Shown: piece after piece, positions 6,879 to 16,041 of the stretch
Layout of the letters: each line of letters opens with the position of its first letter
Numbering within the stretch: position 1 is the first letter of the stretch
IMG/VR virus record: IMGVR_UViG_3300025070_000274
Coordinates: 1 to 21,663 of that record
Strand: one strand, 5' to 3'
Source: a virus
DNA length: 21,663 nucleotides
Program-made: the position numbers and the translations under genes
Notes under the pieces: model-generated
What the model was told of the DNA's origin: nothing
Database searches by the model: none
The model's input: only the letters and a program-made list of their open reading frames with translations

Positions 6879-9800
6879 ATCGTACAGAACTCCAAGCGCT
6901 CGATCATAGCATTCTCTTGATCTATTTGGGCCTTAACATCTCTTAGCGTCATAGTTGTTGGCACAACATCACCAGTATCAGGATCTACGCGCTCACCAAG
7001 AGGAACCTCAAGATCCATATCGTCAAAGATGTCAGATGTATTTATATCGTCAGCTATTCCTCCGTCTGGGGTAGGCTGCGTTTTTTCGAGAGAATACGTT
7101 GCACTATCGCGCTCTGCGACTCTGATAGCGTCTGGTCCTGTTCGTCCACCCGAAGGTACATCGAAGCTAGATCCTGATAACGGGTTGTCTCCTGAGACTT
7201 CTCTGATTTCTTTGGGGTCATTGAAGCCGCCATTGTTGTCGATTTCTGCATAGCCATCGGCTGCGCCCTCCTGTCTTAATGTTCTAAATGTGGCAGATGG
7301 ATTAGCTCCAACAGCATCAAGATATGCCGGTGGGATAATTCTGCCAGAAGATACGAAACGCCTGATCATACGTTGATATGCGTTTTCTGGGGTAACATCC
7401 ATATTTACAAGACGAACCTTATACCCCTTATCTTTATATAGTGATATTACTTTACGAATACTAGAGGCAGAATGCCCTACCTTTGGCAAAACGATATTAG
7501 TTCCTTGTTCGATCATCAAGGATTGTAAGATCTTTGCTAGGTCAGAACTCTCTTCATGCACCGCTGATGCACCAATACCACCCTCATACTCTGGCAGTGC
7601 CTTCTTAATCTCATCGCTGTCGAGGATAGCAGATCTATTTGCAACGGCTAATTCATTAGCGATTGTGCTTTTACCAGCAGCGGGTGGGCCTAAAACTATA
7701 GTAAGCTCTTTATTTCTGAGAACAGGCTGCGGATCTATGCCTAGCTCTTTAAATGCTAACTGCTCTGCATCAAGCTCAAACCGAACCATTGCCTCTGCTG
7801 TTGAGGTAACATCCTGGTCATCTATTTTATAAACGCGAGAGTTATGCCAGGCTTCTGTGTTGTAACCTTCCAGCCCCTTAGTTTCTGCGCGAGCTTCCAT
7901 TTCATCTAGCGCTTTAATCACAGATGGATGATTGTCTATCTGATCTTTGGTCGGACTTTCATCAAGCAACCGTTTGAGGCCAGCAATAGAGTCAGCATCC
8001 ACCTCATCAGCGCCAAACATATCATCAATTAGCTGATCGGCCTGGCGTTCTGCTGCTACCCCTGTTGGCTCGTCGAAGCCCTCAAGGGCTGGTTCTTTTT
8101 TAATTTCAGATCGAGCGATCTGCGGCGTACCATCGACAGCGCGTCCAATGTCGCCAGAAGATATGCGGTCGAAGTCGCCCGATTCAATTGATCCTCTGAC
8201 AGCATCGAGGAAACCTCTGGTTGCTTCAACATAGCTGTTTGTGTCTCTGGCTGTTCTTGCTGCTTGGTTGAGGGCATCGGAGAGCGGCCCTTTTCTGTTT
8301 GCAAGCGTTTGGAGGAGCGCGATCGTTTGGCCATCTGTATTCGCCTTTCTTTCGTTTGCTTCCTTAACTAAGACGTTGCCTTCTGCTTCCAGGCGTTCCG
8401 AGTTACGAACCAATGTTTCAAATGCTGCCTTATCACGGCGCAGTTCTTTATATGCTCGATCTAAGACCTTTGCACGTTCTACATAATAGCTTTCAGTTAC
8501 CAGCTCTTCACCGAATAGAGATATTTGCTCTACCTCTTCAGCTCCAGCCTCACGCACCTGGCGCACGATTGATTCTGCTTGGAAGGCATTGCTAGGCTCA
8601 GACTTAGCTAAGACCTGGATAGCAGCATCTTGCAGCTTAGGATCATCAATCAATCTGCCAACAATAGCGCCATAGTTTGCCGGTATTACTTCATTAACAA
8701 TAGCCCCAAATGCTTCATCGCTTAAAGCCATCATATCTCTAGCCTGGCGAACTAGCTCAGAACGTGGCGGCAGTTCTGACAATCTATCAGGCTCAACCCG
8801 CAATACCTTAGCAGCATCAATAGATGTGCCAGTGCCTTCTGCAATATTCTTCATTGCAGCAATTACACGCGCCTCTTCTGGGCTGATTCCGTCAACCTCG
8901 CGCAGCTTATACCCGATAACCTTTACATCCTGAGAAGGATCTTGTGATCGAATGCGCTTTGCTAGACCTAGACGCTGGTGGCCATCCGCAATAGCCATGC
9001 GGCCATCGGCGTATTCATACACCGTTACAACACCAGCTTTGTATTTATCCCAGGTTGTTACACCTTGCAGTCTTTCTGTTACGCCAAACTCATCACCGCC
9101 AGATTTAAATTGAAACGTCTTAGCATCAACCTCAATCATATCTGGATCTAAGGTGTATAGAACGCCATCAAGATTATCTGCTGCCTCAGCCGCTACAGAA
9201 GGTTTTATAGGCGCGTTTGGCTCTGGGCTTATCTTTGGCGCTTGATTGTTCTCTATCGCCGCTTGTGCGGCAGTTAAGCGGCTCTGATGCTCAAACTCTG
9301 CCACATTAGAATCTTGCGGCGTTTCTAGCGGATTACTGGCAACCACTTCCTCTTGTGCTTGGAGGACATCAACCAGGGCTTGATCTTCTGGGCTAATAGG
9401 ATTGCGACCTTTTCCAGATAATACTTCCCAGCCTTTCTTAGCTTGCTCCGCAGTCATTCTTATACCGCGACCAGCAACAGGCAATGCTGCACCGAATGCG
9501 CCTTGGATAGCTACATTTGCCAGAAAGTCTTGATAGCTGTATTCCAGATCAAGCTCATTATACCACTTGGCAACATCAACCTCAGTAATTGCACCAACGC
9601 CAGCATTTATAGCGGCGCTCTGCATTACGTTTTTCCAGAATGATTTAGACCAACCGCCAAACGGCATTGTGGCTTGCGTTACCGGATCACCAAACGCTGA
9701 ACCCATAGAGCCAATAAAGCGAGCAGATGCACTAGCCAGGTCAGGATTTGTTCTAGCAAGCTCTGCTAATTCATTCTGCTTAGATTGCACAAAGTCTTTA

Positions 9801-10165
9801 GTGCGCTGATCGATTACATCAGGCGTTATATCTTGTAGCTCTGGCGGCAATGATTGTCTGTTCTCTGCCATCCAAGAATAAAGCTCTTGGGTTTGCCTCT
9901 CATAAACGCGAGGCGCACTTGTATCAAACAAGCTACTGCTAAGATATATGCCAGGGTTTTCAAAGTCACCGCCGTTTTGATTGGCTAGGTCTACGATCGG
10001 CCCCCAGACCTCCAGCATAGTAAATGCTTTGCTGTTTGCGCCAGATCCACCGTTGAAGCGAGCAACATCAAACGCAGTCGTAAGATTTTCCGTAAGCGTA
10101 CCAGGTGGCGCTTGCAAGCCTTGCTGGGGAAGGATGTCTAGCGGATCGGGTTGGTCAAAGTTCAT
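6875..10165 (-). CDS. Ejected polyvalent protein with ParB-like and zeta-toxin-like kinase domains
   Basis: This 1096-residue protein combines several parts. Residues 1-250 look like an internal virion protein, with Gly/Ala-rich helices at 181-232. Residues about 335-450 resemble a ParB/Srx-fold domain with the core motif ADGHQRLGLAKRI (393-405). A helical segment (465-545) and probable coiled coils (560-650) follow. Residues about 815-965 form a P-loop kinase like zeta toxins (PF06414): strand LTIVLG, Walker A GPPAAGKST (826-834), LDSD (848-851) before a Pro-Glu-Tyr, and RMIRRF...SGR (932-942) as the phosphate-binding lid. Zeta kinases phosphorylate UDP-N-acetylglucosamine; the substrate here is not known. 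A low-complexity linker leads to a conserved-looking end (GERVDPDTGDVVP). It overlaps both neighbours by ATGA. Delivery into the cell with the DNA is inferred from context. Confidence 0.8.
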   Translation of the reverse strand: MNFDQPDPLDILPQQGLQAPPGTLTENLTTAFDVARFNGGSGANSKAFTMLEVWGPIVDLANQNGGDFENPGIYLSSSLFDTSAPRVYERQTQELYSWMAENRQSLPPELQDITPDVIDQRTKDFVQSKQNELAELARTNPDLASASARFIGSMGSAFGDPVTQATMPFGGWSKSFWKNVMQSAAINAGVGAITEVDVAKWYNELDLEYSYQDFLANVAIQGAFGAALPVAGRGIRMTAEQAKKGWEVLSGKGRNPISPEDQALVDVLQAQEEVVASNPLETPQDSNVAEFEHQSRLTAAQAAIENNQAPKISPEPNAPIKPSVAAEAADNLDGVLYTLDPDMIEVDAKTFQFKSGGDEFGVTERLQGVTTWDKYKAGVVTVYEYADGRMAIADGHQRLGLAKRIRSQDPSQDVKVIGYKLREVDGISPEEARVIAAMKNIAEGTGTSIDAAKVLRVEPDRLSELPPRSELVRQARDMMALSDEAFGAIVNEVIPANYGAIVGRLIDDPKLQDAAIQVLAKSEPSNAFQAESIVRQVREAGAEEVEQISLFGEELVTESYYVERAKVLDRAYKELRRDKAAFETLVRNSERLEAEGNVLVKEANERKANTDGQTIALLQTLANRKGPLSDALNQAARTARDTNSYVEATRGFLDAVRGSIESGDFDRISSGDIGRAVDGTPQIARSEIKKEPALEGFDEPTGVAAERQADQLIDDMFGADEVDADSIAGLKRLLDESPTKDQIDNHPSVIKALDEMEARAETKGLEGYNTEAWHNSRVYKIDDQDVTSTAEAMVRFELDAEQLAFKELGIDPQPVLRNKELTIVLGPPAAGKSTIANELAVANRSAILDSDEIKKALPEYEGGIGASAVHEESSDLAKILQSLMIEQGTNIVLPKVGHSASSIRKVISLYKDKGYKVRLVNMDVTPENAYQRMIRRFVSSGRIIPPAYLDAVGANPSATFRTLRQEGAADGYAEIDNNGGFNDPKEIREVSGDNPLSGSSFDVPSGGRTGPDAIRVAERDSATYSLEKTQPTPDGGIADDINTSDIFDDMDLEVPLGERVDPDTGDVVPTTMTLRDVKAQIDQENAMIERLEFCTI

Positions 10166-12711
10166 TGAGTGGCCTCAACTAACTTCTGCATATCAAAAGT
10201 TAAAGCACTACCAGTTTCATCAAAAACATATATAGGCTCGCCAGTACTAGGATCTCCGTATACTAGGACAAAGTTATTCCCACCATATGATATCGGCTTG
10301 TAATTATTGTCATAATTAAACATTCCACGGCCAGATATTTCTTCTGCATATTCTGCGCTTAAAACTTGACCGCCAGAAGCGGCAGCTATGCTATCCGGTG
10401 TCATTGCCTTTAATGCTGCTTCAATATCATCAGAGCTTAGGTTTGGCGGTACAAGTGTATTTGCACCACGGACTTCTTGAATACCACCATTGCCAGCTCC
10501 ATCAGCTCCAAGGGCAAGATCTATGGCATGTTCCCAAAGATCTTCATTGAAGTCTTGTAAATTGTTAGTGTTAGCCATGTCAGCATAGATTGCTGTAGCT
10601 ACCTCTCTAGTAATTCCAATTGTATTTGGCAGGTAACGTAAAGCCTCAGTGGTTTTTGCGTTAAATAATACATCTGTATTTGAAGCGGTAAACTCAGGCG
10701 GTTTATATCCACCTTTTAACTTATCCATTCCACGCAATGCAAAGTTAGCCGCATCCATTCTTTCGTTTACAACCAGCGCACCAATACCGGCAAACTCTGG
10801 AGCAGTCTTAGATATTTCAGCCATCATATCAGGAGCGGCTTGGCCACCGCCATCAACAATACCACCTAATATAAACATACGCTGAGAGCGATCGGCACCA
10901 TCCATAACTTCAGCCAGCATAGATCTTTCTTGCGGCGTAAAGTACGTTACCGGCGTTGAATACTTAGAGGAAACAATAGTCGCATCATTTATGCGTTTCT
11001 TCATAGTTTCTATTGTTGCATCTGGGTTTGTAAAATCAATCGGTGTGATTTCAATAGCATTGCCATTTGCATCATTAAGACCAACGCGCATAGCGTATGA
11101 CAGAGGATCTTTCTTTAGTTCTGCCTCCATGCCAGAAAACATTTTCTTCGCAAGATCGTATGTTTCTATCTCGACCGGAGTATCTAATCCAGCATCGCCA
11201 ATGCCCTCAATGCCCGCTCCGAGGGATCTAATGTATCCAGCAGCTTCGGCTGGCGTCATGTTTCCTACAGCCTCAGCAGTAGCGCTTGTTATGTTTAATG
11301 CCATAACATCTTCAGTAAGATCTTGCCTTAGATCTTCTGGAACATTGCTGACAGCTTTAATTAACTTTGCAATATCTCCACTTTCCACAGCGCGACCGGA
11401 ATCAACTATCTTTTGGAAGTCTGCAATCTCATTCGCCAGGTTATCAACAATGGGCTTGAACTCTGCTTTGCGAGCTGTTTGAGCTTTTTCTACACCGGCT
11501 TCAGCGGCAGTTAGATACGCCCGTGCAACCTTTAATGTTTCAGCTTCTATGAGCGTATCAATGCCAGCCTCGCCCATACCTTCAAGACCCTGGCTAAGGG
11601 CTTGCACCTCAGCGGCTAGATCTTCTGGCGTCATCTTACGAAATGCAGCAGCCTTTTCCATGTTAAACTGTAAGCGTCCGACAGCATCCCTTGCGCCCGC
11701 ACCATAATCACCGGCAGCGTCAGCTCGCTCTCTCAGCGTTAATACTTCTTTCTGCGAAGGCATACCGCCCAATGCTAATATGCGGCTTTGCTCATTGACA
11801 TCAGCGACAACAGCCGCGGCCTCGCCTTGAGTAACACGCAATTTAGAATTGTAGTCAGCTCGAAGTTGCTTACGCAGAGTTTGAGTTTGCGCTAAAGACA
11901 TACCAGCAACAGGCTTTGTTTCCATGCCAGTCAGCATCTCAGCCTGAGTATCAAGATCCGCTGTATTGAATCTGTAAATTGTATTTTCTTTTATAGCGGC
12001 ATTAAACGCTTGTTCTTTAAAGGCGATAAGCGTTGCATCGTCAGCACCCAAACCCGCCAGTAAATCAAGACTAACATCAATATCAATTCTTATCTTTTCG
12101 GCATTATGGCCAGGCAATATTGCATTGCCAACAACCATTTCAAGCTGAACATCAGCAGCGTTATTTACTTTGGCCTTAGCCTTTGATGCCTGTAACTTTA
12201 CATAATAATTTGAATATCTCTCTTCTGCTTTAACAGACGCAGAGGATAACCTAGTCTGCAACATCAATGCTGCCTCTGGGTCTATTGTATCTAGTGACGC
12301 AGAATAGCCATCCTTAATATCTGCAAGCTGCGTCTGGATAGCAGTAAAGGGCGTTTCGTTTCTTTCACCCTCTGCCAAAACGCGCATGATCTCGATCTCA
12401 GCTTCGTTTTGTATTTCAGCAACAGCCACACGACTACCCAAAGCATATGCTGCACGTTCTGCAATCGTAGAAGGGCCACCGGCTTCTTCTATTGCTGCAA
12501 GAGTAGGACGGGCGCCCTCTTCTCTAACGCGCTCTTGCCCTCTTACCGCAGCAGCCGCAGATGCTTCTCTGAAGGCAAAGTCAGCCATACGATCAACTTG
12601 CTGAGAAATGGTTTGGCCAAGCCTGGCTTGTTCCCGCGTAGCGGCAAAGTCCAACTGTTGAGGCTGGCGGGTTTGTAAACCGATACGCTGATATCTGGGA
12701 AGAATAGCCAT
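10162..12711 (-). CDS. Internal virion protein, gp15-like ejection channel component
   Basis: The 849-residue protein is almost entirely helical and rich in Ala, Glu and Gln, with no membrane span or signal peptide. It starts MAILPRYQRIGLQTRQ, followed by a heptad-rich N-terminal third. Position directly after a gp14-like gene and before the largest ejection protein matches T7 gp15 (747 residues), which forms a tube through the periplasm during DNA entry. Two segments about 125 residues apart, 360-409 and 485-534, are clear copies of each other (20 of 50 positions identical, no gaps), with the pattern MTP...L..G.EG.G.AG.DT..E.ET. The C-terminal 50 residues are Gly/Tyr-rich beta-like sequence. 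Its stop overlaps the next start (ATGA). Assignment as gp15-like is from size, composition and order. Confidence 0.75.
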   Translation of the reverse strand: MAILPRYQRIGLQTRQPQQLDFAATREQARLGQTISQQVDRMADFAFREASAAAAVRGQERVREEGARPTLAAIEEAGGPSTIAERAAYALGSRVAVAEIQNEAEIEIMRVLAEGERNETPFTAIQTQLADIKDGYSASLDTIDPEAALMLQTRLSSASVKAEERYSNYYVKLQASKAKAKVNNAADVQLEMVVGNAILPGHNAEKIRIDIDVSLDLLAGLGADDATLIAFKEQAFNAAIKENTIYRFNTADLDTQAEMLTGMETKPVAGMSLAQTQTLRKQLRADYNSKLRVTQGEAAAVVADVNEQSRILALGGMPSQKEVLTLRERADAAGDYGAGARDAVGRLQFNMEKAAAFRKMTPEDLAAEVQALSQGLEGMGEAGIDTLIEAETLKVARAYLTAAEAGVEKAQTARKAEFKPIVDNLANEIADFQKIVDSGRAVESGDIAKLIKAVSNVPEDLRQDLTEDVMALNITSATAEAVGNMTPAEAAGYIRSLGAGIEGIGDAGLDTPVEIETYDLAKKMFSGMEAELKKDPLSYAMRVGLNDANGNAIEITPIDFTNPDATIETMKKRINDATIVSSKYSTPVTYFTPQERSMLAEVMDGADRSQRMFILGGIVDGGGQAAPDMMAEISKTAPEFAGIGALVVNERMDAANFALRGMDKLKGGYKPPEFTASNTDVLFNAKTTEALRYLPNTIGITREVATAIYADMANTNNLQDFNEDLWEHAIDLALGADGAGNGGIQEVRGANTLVPPNLSSDDIEAALKAMTPDSIAAASGGQVLSAEYAEEISGRGMFNYDNNYKPISYGGNNFVLVYGDPSTGEPIYVFDETGSALTFDMQKLVEATQ
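11110..11634 (-). repeat. Internal duplication in the gp15-like protein
   Basis: The segments encoded by 11634-11485 (residues 360-409) and 11259-11110 (residues 485-534) align without gaps over 50 residues with 20 identities. The shared core is G-[LI]-E-G-[MI]-G-[ED]-A-G-[IL]-D-T. This is a protein-level repeat; the DNA copies have diverged. Confidence 0.75.
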
Positions 12712-12714
12712 GTC

Positions 12715-13203
12715 TTAACCTTGTAGTTGTCCATATCTATATGCACCCTGTCCGAGCGTACCCGCAGCAGAAACATAAGATGTTAATTGTGCTGCACGAC
12801 CAGCAGATTGATAAATGCCCGCCTGAGTGCTGGCCTGGCCGAGAGCCATAAGAGCGTTGTCCTGAGCGATAGCCTTTTCTCTTGCGCCTTCAGCTAAAGC
12901 ATATCTCTGTAAAGTCGCAGCAGATCCAGATGTAGGATCTACACCGCCAGCCGCCGATCGAGAGATAACAGCAGCAAGCGTTTCGTTTAGATTGCGTAAA
13001 GCATCAGCGCCCCTTTGCTTATATGCAATGGCTTCAGATCTGCCGCGAAGCTCTGCTTGTCTTGCTTGCGCCTCATATTGTCTGCGCTGGGCAGCACCCG
13101 CTGCCATTTGACCAACAGCAGAAACCCCAGCCATAGCAAGCTGGAACCCACCGCTGGCCGCTAAACCTGTTGCCGCCGTTGCTAATGGAGCTAAAACAGC
13201 CAT
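12715..13203 (-). CDS. Internal virion protein, gp14-like
   Basis: From the chosen ATG at 13203 the product is 162 residues: MAVLAPLATAATGLAASGGF, a Gly/Ala-rich hydrophobic helix at about 12-38, then a long Gln/Arg/Ala-rich amphipathic helix ('AAGAAQRRQYEAQARQAELR'). This composition and the position after tail tube B match T7 gp14 (196 residues), which inserts in the outer membrane at the start of DNA ejection. A GTG at 13218 would add five residues (MWGID), but it lies inside the tail tube B gene with no ribosome site. The ATG follows the tail tube B stop by one base and has GGGGA about seven bases upstream. Three bases separate its stop from the gp15-like start. The family is poorly conserved in sequence, so the call is by context plus composition. 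Confidence 0.75.
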   Translation of the reverse strand: MAVLAPLATAATGLAASGGFQLAMAGVSAVGQMAAGAAQRRQYEAQARQAELRGRSEAIAYKQRGADALRNLNETLAAVISRSAAGGVDPTSGSAATLQRYALAEGAREKAIAQDNALMALGQASTQAGIYQSAGRAAQLTSYVSAAGTLGQGAYRYGQLQG

Positions 13204-13204
13204 A

Positions 13205-15403
13205 TCAATTCCCCACACTTAAACGATACTCAAGACCCAGAACGGTCATGGCCAATGGCACAGATTGGCTTATCGTTATTTGTCCAGTGCCAGTATATCC
13301 TAACAAGCCGTGAGCAGTCTTAGTGCCAGTAAACGGTTGCACCGCTATATCCAGAACGTCCTCACCAAAGTTCCTAAACGAAACCTTCTTGCCGTTGATA
13401 GTCATGTCTTGCGTATCATTGATAATAGCATCAACCTGTATGATCCGCTTCTTAAATCCCTGCACCGAGCCAGAAGATAACACCGGCTCGGCTGGCATTG
13501 TTCGAGCTGTAACAGTGTAGTCCAATCCTACCTGATAGCTGGATGCTGCCGCCGTTGCGAAGGTAATCGTGTAAGGAGATGCTGGCACGACCTGAGTAGG
13601 CTCTATAATGCCATCACGAATGATCGATACGGTTTTGCCCTGTAGCTGATTCATAGTCACTGAGGAAGCAGCACCGCCGCTCTTGGCGCTATCCAGCGTT
13701 AAGTCTGGGCTAAACTTCTCTAGCATGTAATTTGCAGCGCCATTAATAGTACGCTTTACTATTACATAAACGTCAGCAATCTCCACACCTACAGCAACAA
13801 ACTCACCGTCAGTTGTAAACCTACTAGGAGCAATTACGTTCTGGCCAACTAGAATAGAATACACCGCCATCGATCCATCTGTTGCATTTACAACAAACAA
13901 ACGATCTGACTCATCTGTTGACGCCGCTCGACGCGCAGCCATATCAACAGGATCTTTTAGCAAGTGAGAGCTGAGAGCAGAAATGTTCTGCACCTGGTAC
14001 GATGCAGTAGTATCGCCAAATTGGAACGCATTGATAGATTTACCCTGGCGCTGAATAAACACAGATGCACCATTAAGATCTTCAATCGGAATGCCAGTTT
14101 TTGCACCCAGCCGCGTTTGTGGCCGAACAAAGAACGATGCCGGTGTAATAGGATTATCACCAGTCTGGAGAACAACAAACTCACCGCCGGTTGTAAAGAT
14201 GCGGAAGTCATTGCCTGAGAATAGATTAACAATCGTGTTAAGCTGGTTGGTGTTGATTGTTGCTTCTACCGCCTCATCATCGAGGCCGGTGCCAGGATTA
14301 AAGTCAAAGTAGTTTATAACGCCAGAACCCCATACGGTATTGGGTCGCGACTTAGATCCACCGAAGTATAACCGGCCCTCATGGAATGCAGCAGACTTTG
14401 GCCACCCGCGAGTGTTTGACCATACATCCTCATAGCCATGCTCGCTTTCCCAGTTACCGGCAGTAATTCCGCTGGTGTCAAAGAAGTTGACCTCAACAAC
14501 AGCCTTCATTTCTGTGGCAGAAACAAACTCTACATATCGAGCGCGACCAAAGGTGCTGAGAACCTGAGCATATTCACCAACAGCACTAGGAGCAAATGCC
14601 TCTACCTTATAGCCTGTTGTCGCATCTGGAGCCGTATCCCATGCGGGATAAACCGTAAGAACCTTTGTGGAAGCAACATAGTCCTCAACATGGCGCGTTT
14701 GGCCAGAGCCAGTGCCAGATGTTAAGGTTATGAACATTCCATTAGGCTCATCATCGACGCTATATGATGTTGATGATTTGAGCGTAATTGTATCTGCGCC
14801 ACCCGCCTGTGCTGTGCCGGTGTCAGTCGTTACGGCAGATGCAGTGATCGTAATATTGCCTGTCGATGCGCTGGGCGTAATCGTAAAGTTTGGCTGGTGA
14901 GTATCAAACGCATAAGGATATTGCGGCAGATTGATTAACGGCAAGTTCTCCAGCGTCCAAGACGTATCGCCGTTTCTTACCAATCGTTTTGTTTGAAGAT
15001 CCTCATGGCAAAGAATGAGCGTATCAACCGCTTGCGTGTAGTTGATCTCATCGAGCATGGCAGTCGTTATATCTGTCGCTGCAATATAATCATTGCCAGA
15101 TGCGTTTATGTTTGTTTGCAACACTCCAGACTTGAATACATAGATGCGCTGGTTCACAAACACTAAAAAATAACTATCGTTTACGCTGAACTCAAAGGGA
15201 ATAACCTTGAAGTCTGTGAAAGTTGAGCCAAAGTTATAAATAAACTCTAACCCGTCACGGCGTTTAAATCCACCTTGAGGCTGAATGATTACATTCGTCG
15301 CCTCTTCTAGGGCATTCTGATATTGCTGTAGATCCGTTCTAGCACGAATAAGCGGATCAAGCTCGCCAACCGAGAAATTGGTCTGGAACTGGATGACCCG
15401 CAT
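13205..15403 (-). CDS. Tail tubular protein B (tail nozzle, gp12-like)
   Basis: This 732-residue protein forms the lower part of the short tail through which DNA leaves. The N-terminus is diagnostic: MRVIQFQTNFSVGELDPLIR, then YQNALEEATNVIIQPQGGFKRRDGLEF, the pattern shared by tail tubular protein B and nozzle proteins of podoviruses (residues about 1-60). The body is rich in beta strands and Thr/Ser. A segment near 340-360 reads WPKSAAFHEGRLYFGGSKSRP, another conserved feature of this family where the propeller begins. The length is close to T7 gp12 (794). It starts one base after the tail tube A stop and shares the operon with it, as in T7. I am confident of the family; residue-level contacts with the fibre are not visible. 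Confidence 0.95.
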   Translation of the reverse strand: MRVIQFQTNFSVGELDPLIRARTDLQQYQNALEEATNVIIQPQGGFKRRDGLEFIYNFGSTFTDFKVIPFEFSVNDSYFLVFVNQRIYVFKSGVLQTNINASGNDYIAATDITTAMLDEINYTQAVDTLILCHEDLQTKRLVRNGDTSWTLENLPLINLPQYPYAFDTHQPNFTITPSASTGNITITASAVTTDTGTAQAGGADTITLKSSTSYSVDDEPNGMFITLTSGTGSGQTRHVEDYVASTKVLTVYPAWDTAPDATTGYKVEAFAPSAVGEYAQVLSTFGRARYVEFVSATEMKAVVEVNFFDTSGITAGNWESEHGYEDVWSNTRGWPKSAAFHEGRLYFGGSKSRPNTVWGSGVINYFDFNPGTGLDDEAVEATINTNQLNTIVNLFSGNDFRIFTTGGEFVVLQTGDNPITPASFFVRPQTRLGAKTGIPIEDLNGASVFIQRQGKSINAFQFGDTTASYQVQNISALSSHLLKDPVDMAARRAASTDESDRLFVVNATDGSMAVYSILVGQNVIAPSRFTTDGEFVAVGVEIADVYVIVKRTINGAANYMLEKFSPDLTLDSAKSGGAASSVTMNQLQGKTVSIIRDGIIEPTQVVPASPYTITFATAAASSYQVGLDYTVTARTMPAEPVLSSGSVQGFKKRIIQVDAIINDTQDMTINGKKVSFRNFGEDVLDIAVQPFTGTKTAHGLLGYTGTGQITISQSVPLAMTVLGLEYRLSVGN

Positions 15404-15404
15404 T

Positions 15405-16022
15405 TTAGTATCTCACATCAATTAAAGAGTAGTCCTCAATGATTTGCGGCGGCTTTCCACGACCATCAACATTCATAGCCGCTCTCATTCTGCCACCGCG
15501 ACCCGCCTCACCTGGAGATCCGTAAGCCTCAGCTCGGAAATAATCAGCTTTAGAAATCTGGTCCGTTATCACAAACGCAATCTTAGAAGCCAACGCATAA
15601 GTAAGCAGTTCAACAAAATAAGGCGGCATTTTACTTTCGTCTACTGTGGCTTGATAGTCTATATAAACCTCTTCAAAGTTTGTATAAACGTCATCGCCGT
15701 AAACTTCCCAGCCATATCTAACTGGAAGCTCGCCAACTCCAGACCCCTTGAATAATGCTATAACACCGGAAAGCATATCGCCTGGCATTTGATAAGCATA
15801 CTTCCACTCGTCAACAGGGGTTGTTGCAAGCCTTGCTAGTTGCTCTTTTTTAACACTCCATGACCAAAGATAATTTGATAAAATTGTGTCTCTTAGATCT
15901 GGGTATAATCTATCGCAGGCTTGGGCCGCATCAGTTCCCTCTGTAAAAGAAGAAATGGGCGCGGCACCCAACAGGATTAGAGCATCTGAGCAGATTGAGA
16001 GTGAAGTATCACCAGCGGCCAT
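15405..16022 (-). CDS. Tail tubular protein A (adaptor, gp11-like)
   Basis: The 205-residue product sits between portal and nozzle in the virion. It begins MAAGDTSLSICSDALILLG, then 'ISSFTEGTDAAQACDRLYPDLRDTILSNYLWSW', the typical start of tail tubular protein A: a helical bundle in which a conserved Ala-Cys-x-x-x-Tyr and a Leu-x-x-x-x-W-x-W mark the core (about 30-55). The length is nearly that of T7 gp11 (196). It is preceded by an AGGAGG ribosome site six bases before the ATG and by a stable hairpin, so it probably marks the first gene after the capsid unit. The next gene, tail tubular protein B, starts one base after its stop. Confidence 0.93.
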   Translation of the reverse strand: MAAGDTSLSICSDALILLGAAPISSFTEGTDAAQACDRLYPDLRDTILSNYLWSWSVKKEQLARLATTPVDEWKYAYQMPGDMLSGVIALFKGSGVGELPVRYGWEVYGDDVYTNFEEVYIDYQATVDESKMPPYFVELLTYALASKIAFVITDQISKADYFRAEAYGSPGEAGRGGRMRAAMNVDGRGKPPQIIEDYSLIDVRY

Positions 16023-16041
16023 ATTGCCCTCCTGTTAGTGG

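Noticed and set aside
10991-11482. A 163-codon open frame on the plus strand
   Set aside because: It is antisense to the gp15-like gene within a well-supported coding frame; its composition (Ser/Ala/Ile-rich) is typical of a shadow frame.
13204-13218. GTG start giving a five-residue longer gp14-like protein
   Set aside because: The GTG is inside the tail tube B gene without a ribosome site; the ATG at 13203 directly after that stop has GGGGA upstream.
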